A DNA stretch of 64,000 nucleotides, taken from the NCBI GenBank assembly GCA_963703945.1, contig CAVPGM010000026.1, forward strand, positions 18,441-82,440. Reading direction: 5' to 3'. This document shows positions 57,208 to 64,000 of this stretch, piece after piece; the first letter of the stretch is position 1, and each line of letters begins with the position of its first letter. This DNA is from JALORV01 sp963703945 (GTDB taxonomy: Bacteria; Pseudomonadota; Gammaproteobacteria; Burkholderiales; Burkholderiaceae_F). The position numbers were made by a program, and so were the translations under genes. A model generated the notes under the pieces. That model saw only the letters and a program-made list of their open reading frames with translations. It did no database searches and was not told the origin of the DNA.

Positions 57208-57961
57208 ATGCGGAAGCTCAGCGAAGAGCAGTGGCAATCCCTGGCGAGTGCCGTGGCAGCGTGAAATGACGCGACTGGCGCCCGACTGGACGGCGCACAA
57301 CACGCATGACCCCGGTATCACGGTGCTCGAACTGCTCTCGTATGCACTGACTGAATTGCAGTACCGCAGCAACACCATCGACGCGAATGGCCGCGCGCTG
57401 GCTCGGCACGTCGCGCGGTTGGCCGATTCGCTGGCGGACACGATCGGTACGGACGACTGCCCACCGGGCCCGCAGCGCGTCAACTACTTCTCCGGCATGC
57501 TGCTTGGCACAGACGACTTCACGGCTGAGCAGGATTACTTCCGGGGCAAGAGCCACCGTCTTAACCGCGTGCTGCATGGCGCCGGCGTCGTGACCGGGCT
57601 GCGCGTTACGCTCGAGCGCACGGGCAGCAACGCACAGGTCGTCATCGCGCCCGGCCTGGCGTTCAACTCGCGCGGCGAGGAGATCGAGGTGAGCGTGCCC
57701 ACCTCGCTGCCGCTACCCGCTCAAGGCAAATCGCTGCTGGTGCTGCTGCACTACACCGAGCAGCCGTGCCGCCCGGTGGCGGCGCCGGCGATGGATCCGC
57801 AGGCGGACTCGCAAGCGCGCTACTCGCGCATCACGGAAAGCTTCAGCGCAACGCTCGCGCCGGGCACCGATGACACCGCCGTTGCGCTCGCGCGGGTGAA
57901 CTTCAGCCGGGGACGGTGGGCGCTTGATCGGAGTTTCAAGGCGGCAAAGGTCAAGGCCTGA
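57208..57961 (+). CDS. Phage-baseplate-like protein (tail/eCIS type), one frame break
   Basis: About 250 residues. The start LAPDWTAHNTHDPGITVLEL matches the N-terminus of baseplate-J-like tail proteins; the rest (RVNYFSGMLLGTDDFTAEQD, YFRGKSHRLNRVLHGAGVVT) matches a domain often encoded in contractile-injection clusters. A break near 57246 separates MRKLSEEQWQSLAS from the core. No sheath, tube or spike genes are in the window. It may be an orphan or a fused remnant of a tail locus. Confidence 0.7.
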
Positions 57962-57980
57962 CTCGGGCCGCGCGTAGCGC

Positions 57981-58569
57981 TCAGCGCCCGGACCCGCCTC
58001 TGCACCACTGCTTCTCGCAAGGGATGCCGTTGCCATCCCCGTCCATCTGCGCACCGGGGCAGTTCCTGAGGAAGAACGTTGCCTCCTCGCAGGACGTCAT
58101 CTGCGAGCAGCGCGTCCGGCCATCACATTGGAATCTTGGCGGCTGCCGGGCCGGGGATCGATGTGGTCGGCGCGCCGGACGTGTCGGGCGCCACAACCGG
58201 CGCCCGGTGACTGCGGCCCGCGTACTGCTTGTAGGAGTACACACCGAGCCCGACCAGCGCCAGTGCAACAGCGACGCTGATCGCGATGCTGAGCACGGGC
58301 GAACCGTTGCTGCGCCCGTGCTCTCTCGGCCGCTGCTGATGAGCTGGTGGCGGCGGAGTGTGCCCTGGGCGCTGGACATTGACCGCGCGCTTCTTGCCGT
58401 CGCGGGCAGCCTCGACCTCAAAGGTCAGCGGCTCGCCGATCTTTGGACGGCGGTTGTCGGCCGGAAACGCAGAGACATGAACGAAGACCGGCTCGCCGCC
58501 GTGCAGCGGCGTGATGAAGCCGAAGCCACGGTCGTCGTTCCACTTCTCCAACTTGCCGTTGAATCGCAT
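57981..58569 (-). CDS. Cold-shock domain / TM helix / excalibur Ca2+-binding protein
   Basis: About 195 residues. N-terminal cold-shock domain with RNP-like GKLEKWNDDRGFGFITP and PVFVHVSAF, a Pro/Gln-rich linker, one membrane helix (VLSIAISVAVALALVGLGVY), then after a break near 58130 the excalibur domain RCSQMTSCEEATFFLRNCPG with MDGDGNGIPCEKQWC. Nucleic-acid binding on the cytosolic side and Ca2+ binding outside are inferred. ATG 58569. Confidence 0.85.
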
Positions 58570-58761
58570 GGGCCCTTTCAGCCAAGTGCCAGAGGCAATT
58601 CCCCCTTTTTAGTATCGCGCAAGAACGCTCCACGGCGCGCTACGAATCTCGCACAGGTTCACGCGGGAGCGCTCATTCGAACGGCTTGGCTGCTCGCAGA
58701 AGGCGGAGGATGATGCATGGCGCTGAATTGAATCCTCCCCAGCGCTTCCCTTTACACCGCT

Positions 58762-60328
58762 ATGCCAGCCCTTCCCCAGCAGTGCGACGTGCTGATCGTC
58801 GGTGCCGGCCCCACCGGCCTGATGCTCGCCAACCAGCTCGCGCGGCATCGCATCGATGCGCTGATCATCGATCGTCATGCCGGGCCGGCGCGCGAAACGC
58901 GCGCGCTCGGCGTGCAGGCGCGCACGATGGAGATCTACGCCAAGCTCGGTCTGATGGAGCGCGCGCTCGAGCTCGGCAAGCGCGCGACCGGCGCCAACCT
59001 CTGGTCGCGCGGCCGCCGCACCGCGCGCATCCCGCTCGGCGATATCGGGCGCGACCTCTCCGCCTATCCGTTCCTGCTGATCCTCGGCCAGGACGACAAC
59101 GAACGCCTGCTCGGCGACGCGCTGCGCAGCCACGGCCGCGACGTCGCCTGGAACACCGAACTCATCGGCCTCGAGCAGAAGCCGGACCGCGTCATCGCGC
59201 AACTCCGCCAGCCCGACGGATCGACCGCACACGCTCGAAGCGCGCTGGGTCGCCGGCTGCGACGGCGCGAAGAGCGCCGTGCGCGAACTGAACCGCATCG
59301 GCTTTCCGGGCGCGCCCTACCAGCACGTGTTCTTCATCGCGGACACGACCATGACCGGGCCGATGGTCGCCGATGAGCTCAACGTCTTCCTGCTCAGCGA
59401 CGGCTTCCATCTGTTCTTCCCGATGCGCGGGCAGGACCACTGGCGCCTGGTCGGCATCCTGCCGCCCGAACTGCGCCATCGCGACGATCTCACCTTCGAG
59501 CAAGTGATTCCGACGCTGCGCGCGCAGGCGGTCGCCGAACTCACTTTCAAAGAGTGCCACTGGTTCTCGACGTACCGCATCCATCACCGCCGCGCCGAGC
59601 GCTTCCGCGCGGGCCGCTGCTTCCTGCTCGGCGATGCCGCGCACATCCACAGCCCGGTCGGTGCGCAGGGCATGAACACCGGGCTGCAGGACGCCTACAA
59701 CCTCGGCTGGAAGCTCGCGCTGGTCGTGGCCGGCCAGGCCCGCGAAACGCTGCTCGATTCCTACGCGGCCGAGCGCGAGCCGGTCGCCAAACGCCTGCTG
59801 CAGACCACCGACCGCGCCTTCGCGTTTATCGTGTCCGACCACTGGTTCAGCAAGATGCTGCGCACGCGCGTGATCGCCCGCATCCCGGCGCTGGCGATGC
59901 GCTTCGATGCCGCGCGCAAGTTCGCGTTCGGCACGATTTCACAGATCGGCATCCGCTATCCGACGAGCCCGCTGTCGCAGACCAATCCCGGGCTGCCCGA
60001 CGGATCGCCGCGCGCCGGCGACCGCTTCCCGTGGATGACGCTCGTCTTCACGTCGGGTGCGACCGCCGAGGATCTGTTTGCGCGCCTCGACGACACGCGA
60101 TTCAACCTAGTGCTCATCGGCCAATCAACCGCTGCGGTTCCGGCCGACCAGCCGCTCGCCATCCACCAAATTCCGGACCTGGCGACCAACGTCGCCGCAC
60201 TGGCGCGCGCGGGCATCCGCGGCCCCAGCTATTACCTGCTGCGGCCGGACGGCCACATCGGGCTCGCCGGTGTGCGCCTGCAAAGCGGAGACGTGCAGCG
60301 GTATTTCTCCGAGCGTTTCTTCTCCTAG
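58762..60328 (+). CDS. FAD-dependent monooxygenase (PHBH-like), one frame break
   Basis: About 522 residues, class A flavoprotein hydroxylase. GxGxxG motif VLIVGAGPTGLMLANQLARH, DG-type motif in VAGCDGAKSAVRE, and the second FAD motif FLLGDAAHIHSPVGAQGMNT, plus a thioredoxin-like C-terminal domain. Break near 59228, repaired by one base. ATG 58762. Hydroxylates an aromatic substrate, identity unknown. Followed by the transporter operon. Confidence 0.9.
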
Positions 60329-60439
60329 GTCCGGTTGCGGGCCAGCCGGCCTCCATGCGCGCCAGAACGCAATAGCCAGTTTCCCGGGTCACGGACCGTC
60401 GCGGCGGCGGGCTGGCGCGCCCACCGCGGGCTGCGATGG

Positions 60440-60456
60440 CCGACCGTGACGGTCGG
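60440..60456 (+). terminator. 7-bp perfect hairpin between monooxygenase and transporter
   Basis: CCGACCG (60440-60446), TGA loop, CGGTCGG (60450-60456). No U-tract. In the 243-base gap before the transporter operon; terminator or operator half-sites both possible. Confidence 0.3.
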
Positions 60457-60571
60457 GCATCTGCCGCACGACGGCCTTGAGAGTCGTATGCTGACGCGCA
60501 GCGCGCAGGCGGAGCGCGGTTCCCCATTGCCGCCGCCGCGGTTCGATAACTAGAACACACGAGGAGACATC

Positions 60572-61873
60572 ATGGTTCGTCACACGTTGGTGATGCGGGT
60601 TCTGCTCGCGGCCGGTATCGCATTTGCATTGACGCCCGTTTCGGCGCAGGACAAGGCCGCTCCCGAGAAGCCGATCAAGATCGGCATCGTCACCTTCCTG
60701 TCGGGCGCCGCCGCCGGCCCGTTCGGGGTGCCGGCGCGCAACGGCGCCGAGGTGATCGTCGAGGCGCTCAACACCGGCAAGGTGCCGGCGCCCTACGCCA
60801 GCACCGGATTGGGCGGTGCGCCGATCGAAGTGAACTTCGTCGACGAGGCAGGTGGCACGACCAAGCAGGTCAACGAGTACCGCAACCTCGTCCAGCGCGA
60901 CAACGTCGACGCGGTGATCGGCTACATCTCCAGCGGTGACTGCCTGGCGGTGGCGCCGGTGGCCGAGGAGCTGAAGCGGCTTACGATCTTCTTCGACTGC
61001 GGCACGCCGCGCATCTTCGAGGACGCGAACTACAAGTATCTGTTCCGGACCGGCGCGACCGCGACGATCGACAACACTGCAGCAGCGCTCTACGTGATGG
61101 AGATGAAGCCGCAGCTCAAGACCGTTGCGGCGATCAACCAGAACTACGCCTGGGGCCAGGATTCGTGGAACGACTTCGAGGCGGCCATCAAGGTGCTGAA
61201 GCCCGACGTCAAGATCGGCACTTCGCAGATGCCGAAGCTGCTGGCCGGTCAGTACGGCGCCGAGATCTCCGCGCTGCTCACCAGCGACGCCGACGTCGTG
61301 CACTCGAGCTTCTGGGGCGGCGACGCCGAGGCGCTGATCCTGCAGGGTGCGCCGCGCGGGCTCTTCAAGAAGTCGACGGTGTTGATGACCGCCGGCGAGC
61401 CGACGCTGGTGCGACTCGGCACACAGGTGCCGGAAGGCACCGTGATCGGTGCGCGCGGGCCCTTCAACGTGTTCGCGCCCGACACCGAGCTCAACAAGTG
61501 GTTCCGCAAGGTGTACGAGGAGCGCTACGGGGTGGTGCCGAGCTATCCGGCCTACAAGATGGCGCAGGCGCTGCTCGGCTTGAAGGCGGCGTACGACAAG
61601 GCGCAGGCCGCCAACGGCGGCAAGCGTCCGAACCAGGACCAGGTCATCGCCGCGTTCGAGAACCTGACGTTCGAAGGCCCGGGAGGGCCGGTCGCGATGT
61701 CGCTCGGCAAAGGCCACCAGGCCGTGCAGGGCACCGCCTACGGCACCGTCAAGCACGAAGGCGGCAAGGTCACAGTCAGCAACGTCAAGCGCTATCCGGC
61801 CTCGCGCATCACGCCGCCCGACGGCGTTAAGAGCGAGGACTGGATCAAGTCGGGATTCAAAACCGCGAAGTGA
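60572..61873 (+). CDS. Branched-chain amino-acid-type ABC transporter substrate-binding protein
   Basis: 433 residues: signal peptide ending near TPVSAQ, then the periplasmic type I fold: IKIGIVTFLSGAAAGPFGVP, EVNFVDEAGGTTKQVNEYRN, VDAVIGYISSGDCLAVAPVA. Begins an operon with two permeases and an ATPase. LivJ/K-like proteins bind many carboxylates and aromatics, so leucine is not assured; the neighbouring monooxygenase suggests an aromatic acid. ATG 60572 after GAGGAG. Confidence 0.92.
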   Translation: MVRHTLVMRVLLAAGIAFALTPVSAQDKAAPEKPIKIGIVTFLSGAAAGPFGVPARNGAEVIVEALNTGKVPAPYASTGLGGAPIEVNFVDEAGGTTKQVNEYRNLVQRDNVDAVIGYISSGDCLAVAPVAEELKRLTIFFDCGTPRIFEDANYKYLFRTGATATIDNTAAALYVMEMKPQLKTVAAINQNYAWGQDSWNDFEAAIKVLKPDVKIGTSQMPKLLAGQYGAEISALLTSDADVVHSSFWGGDAEALILQGAPRGLFKKSTVLMTAGEPTLVRLGTQVPEGTVIGARGPFNVFAPDTELNKWFRKVYEERYGVVPSYPAYKMAQALLGLKAAYDKAQAANGGKRPNQDQVIAAFENLTFEGPGGPVAMSLGKGHQAVQGTAYGTVKHEGGKVTVSNVKRYPASRITPPDGVKSEDWIKSGFKTAK

Positions 61874-61953
61874 TCGCCTCAGTCAGCGCACGGTGAGCAG
61901 ATAGGAGGCGGGCGCCTCGCCCGCCGCCGCTCTTCCCGCCCAACGAGCCGCCG

Positions 61954-62850
61954 ATGACCGGCCTCGTGTCCCTGCTGATCGACGGGATCGTCTACTCGTC
62001 GTATCTGTTCATCATCGCCGTCGGCCTGACGTTGATCTACGGCGTCATGAAGATCCTGAATATGGCGCACGGCAGCCTGTACGCGCTCGGCGCCTACGTG
62101 GCCGCGACGCTGGTCGGCGCCTGGTTCAACGGCGGTCTCAATCCGTACGGCAGCTTCGCGCTGCTGGCGGTCTCCGCCATCGCGGTCGGCCTCGTGGCCG
62201 GCCCGCTGATCGAGCGCGGCCTGCTGCGCTTCATGTACGGCAAGGACGAGATCGTGCTGGTCCTCGTCACGTACTCCGTGTTCCTGATCCTCGAGGACGT
62301 GATCACGCTGATCTGGGGCGTCGAGTCGTATTCCGCCTATCAGCCGTACGGCCTGCTCGGCAACATCGACCTCGGCGGCCTGCCGTACACGGTGTACGAC
62401 GCGCTGCTGGTGATCGTCGCGATCCTGGTCGGCGTCGCGCTCACGCTGGTCCTGACGCGCACGCGCCACGGCAAGCTGCTGCTGGCGGTGATCCACGATC
62501 GCGAAGTGAGCGCGGCAATGGGCATCAACGTCGGCCGCGTGTACTTCGTCACGTTCACGCTCGGCACGATGCTCGCCGCGCTCGGCGGCGCGCTGATCGC
62601 GCCGAAGGTGTCGGTGGTGCCGGCGATGGGCGTGGAGGTGATCGTGCTGGCGTTCGCGGTGGTCGTCATCGGCGGCCTCGGCAGCCTGCCAGGTGCGGCG
62701 CTCGGCGCGGTGATCGTCGGCCTGGTGCGCTCGGCCGCGGTGCACTACTGGCCCGAGGTCGAGCTCTTCAGCATCTACCTGGTGATGGCGCTCGTGCTGA
62801 TCGCTCGGCCGCGCGGCCTGTTCAGCACGGCCGAGGCGCGCAAGATATGA
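61954..62850 (+). CDS. livH: ABC transporter permease LivH
   Basis: 298 residues, eight membrane helices, LivH pattern: GLTLIYGVMKILNMAHGSLY near the start and GVEVIVLAFAVVVIGGLGSL near the end. Inner membrane. Uninterrupted, downstream of the binding protein. Confidence 0.93.
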   Translation: MTGLVSLLIDGIVYSSYLFIIAVGLTLIYGVMKILNMAHGSLYALGAYVAATLVGAWFNGGLNPYGSFALLAVSAIAVGLVAGPLIERGLLRFMYGKDEIVLVLVTYSVFLILEDVITLIWGVESYSAYQPYGLLGNIDLGGLPYTVYDALLVIVAILVGVALTLVLTRTRHGKLLLAVIHDREVSAAMGINVGRVYFVTFTLGTMLAALGGALIAPKVSVVPAMGVEVIVLAFAVVVIGGLGSLPGAALGAVIVGLVRSAAVHYWPEVELFSIYLVMALVLIARPRGLFSTAEARKI

Positions 62851-62863
62851 AGGCCGACCGGGC

Positions 62864-63818
62864 ATGAAGCTCAATCGCGCGCTCGTACTCGCGGCGCTTA
62901 TCGCCGTGGTCCTCGTCGGCGGCCGCTGGCTGCCGGGCTGGGCGCAGAGCCTGATGATCCTCGCGCTCGGCAAGGGGCTGGTCGTACTCGGGCTGCTGCT
63001 GCTGATGCGCTGCGGCCTCGTGTCGTTCGGCCAGGGGCTGTACTACGCGCTCGGCGCCTACGCGGCCGTGTCGATGACGCGCATCGCCGGCCTGCCCGAG
63101 ACGCTGCTGACCTCCGACGCCGTGGTGATGCCGCTCGCCGGCGGGCTCGTCGCCGGCGTGATCGCGTTCGTGCTCGGCTTCCTGCTCGCGGCCTACCGCG
63201 GCATCTTCTTCGCGATGCTGAGCCTGGCGTTCTCGATGATCCTGTACGGGCTGCTGATCAAGTCGTCGCTGCTCGGCAGCAGCGACGGCTTCAACATCGC
63301 GTTCACACAGCGCGGCCGGCATCGCGCTGCCGGCGGGCTCGCACCTGTACGCGCTCTTCGCGGTGACGGTCGTGCTCGTCGCGCTCGCGCTCTACGGCAC
63401 GCATCTTTTCGTGCAGTCTCACACCGGCCGCCTGAGTCCGGCGATCCGCGACAACGAGCTGCGCGTCGAGTACATGGGCGCATCGGTGCGCCGGCTCGTA
63501 CACCTGAACTACGTGATCGCCGCGGTGCTGTCGGGCATCGGCGGCGGCCTGGTGGCGCTGTCGATCGGCCACATCGACCCGGACCTCGCCTACTGGACCA
63601 CCTCCGGCGAGTTCGTGTTCGTCGCCATCCTGTCGGGCACCGGCAACGTGATCGCGCCCTTCCTCGGCTCGCTGGTGTTCGAGTGGATCAAGAGCATCGC
63701 CTACCAGTACACGCCGTACACCTGGCAACTGGTGCTCGGCACCGCGATGCTGCTGGTGATCATGTTCCTGCCGTCGGGCCTGTGGTCGCTGTTCACGCGG
63801 CGAAGCAAGGGCGCGTGA
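62864..63818 (+). CDS. livM: ABC transporter permease LivM, one frame break
   Basis: About 317 residues, LivM pattern: LLMRCGLVSFGQGLYYALGA, GIFFAMLSLAFSMILYGLLI, SPAIRDNELRVEYMGASVRR and TGNVIAPFLGSLVFEWIKS. Break near 63305. TGA at 63816 overlaps the next ATG (TGATG), so it is coupled to livG. Confidence 0.92.
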
Positions 63819-64000
63819 TGCCGATCATCGAAACCAGCGGCGTGGTCAAGAACTTCGGCGCGGTGACCGCCGCGGCCGACCTGACGGTGCACATCGAGGA
63901 CGACACGGTGGTCGGGCTCATCGGCGGCAACGGCGCCGGCAAGACCACCTTCCTCAACATGCTGACCGGGTATCTGAAGCCGGACCGCGGCACCATCAGT
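63818..64000 (+). CDS. livG: ABC transporter ATPase LivG, truncated by window edge
   Basis: First 61 residues: VVKNFGAVTAAADLTVHIED and Walker A LIGGNGAGKTTFLNMLTGYL. Starts at ATG 63818 overlapping livM. The Walker B, signature motif and LivF partner lie beyond the right edge. Confidence 0.93.
   Translation, partial: MPIIETSGVVKNFGAVTAAADLTVHIEDDTVVGLIGGNGAGKTTFLNMLTGYLKPDRGTIS

Overview
The window is high-GC, densely packed Gram-negative DNA. It carries a TonB-dependent receptor, Tat and Sec signal peptides, ECF sigma/anti-sigma pairs, periplasmic c-type cytochromes and many acyl-CoA enzymes. A proteobacterium is clear; Burkholderiales or a related betaproteobacterium is my best guess, but no rRNA or other decisive marker is present. 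No rRNA, tRNA or CRISPR array was seen.

About 25 well-conserved genes are broken by single-base frame errors, yet the protein is recognisable on both sides of each break. Many breaks are repaired by removing one base from a short run. I read most of these as sequence errors, not pseudogenes, and annotate each such gene as one span with its breaks noted.

Layout. 1-4.7 kb: partial amidase, methyltransferase, alpha/beta hydrolase, TonB receptor. 4.7-8 kb (minus): acyl-CoA ligase translationally coupled to a ThDP-dependent lyase/decarboxylase. 8.1-11.4 kb (minus): K+ channel-type protein, then ECF sigma, anti-sigma, Tat ferritin-like protein and cytochrome c. 11.4-15.8 kb: DNA polymerase IV, cytochrome P460-like lipoprotein, acyl-CoA dehydrogenase, SCP2-type thiolase. 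15.8-22.4 kb: a bufferin (copper-linked RiPP) locus: bufA1, bufB, bufC, doxX and an EF-hand protein on the minus strand, divergent from sigF-nrsF. It has two back-to-back promoters matching the SigF consensus with exact spacing. An IS110-family element sits exactly at the bufB/bufC stop-start overlap. 22.4-34 kb: DUF2950/DUF3300 pair, octaheme cytochrome with TPRs, SYLF protein, a VWA protein, HtrA-like protease, and a MoxR-DUF58-VWA operon. 34-36.4 kb: orphan molybdenum hydroxylase large subunit.

36.4-43.1 kb is the least familiar part. A SARP/BTAD-type regulator with AAA and TPR regions precedes five exported-protein genes: a CsgG-like protein, a probable Ivy-type lysozyme inhibitor, a divergent Ivy-like relative and two unknowns. 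A near-identical 17-bp sequence containing a TAACG direct repeat at 11-bp spacing lies before the regulator and before the operon. 43.3-51.1 kb: PLP enzyme, SRPBCC protein, long-chain acyl-CoA ligase, GNAT, tectonin-like propeller, LysR regulator, saccharopine-dehydrogenase-like protein. 51-58.6 kb: unknown secreted and basic proteins, NYN/PIN-like protein with a histone-like linker, di-haem oxidoreductase, sorbosone-dehydrogenase-like protein with cytochrome c, an orphan phage-baseplate-like protein, and a cold-shock/TM/excalibur protein. 58.7-64 kb: FAD monooxygenase and a branched-chain amino-acid-type ABC transporter running off the right edge.
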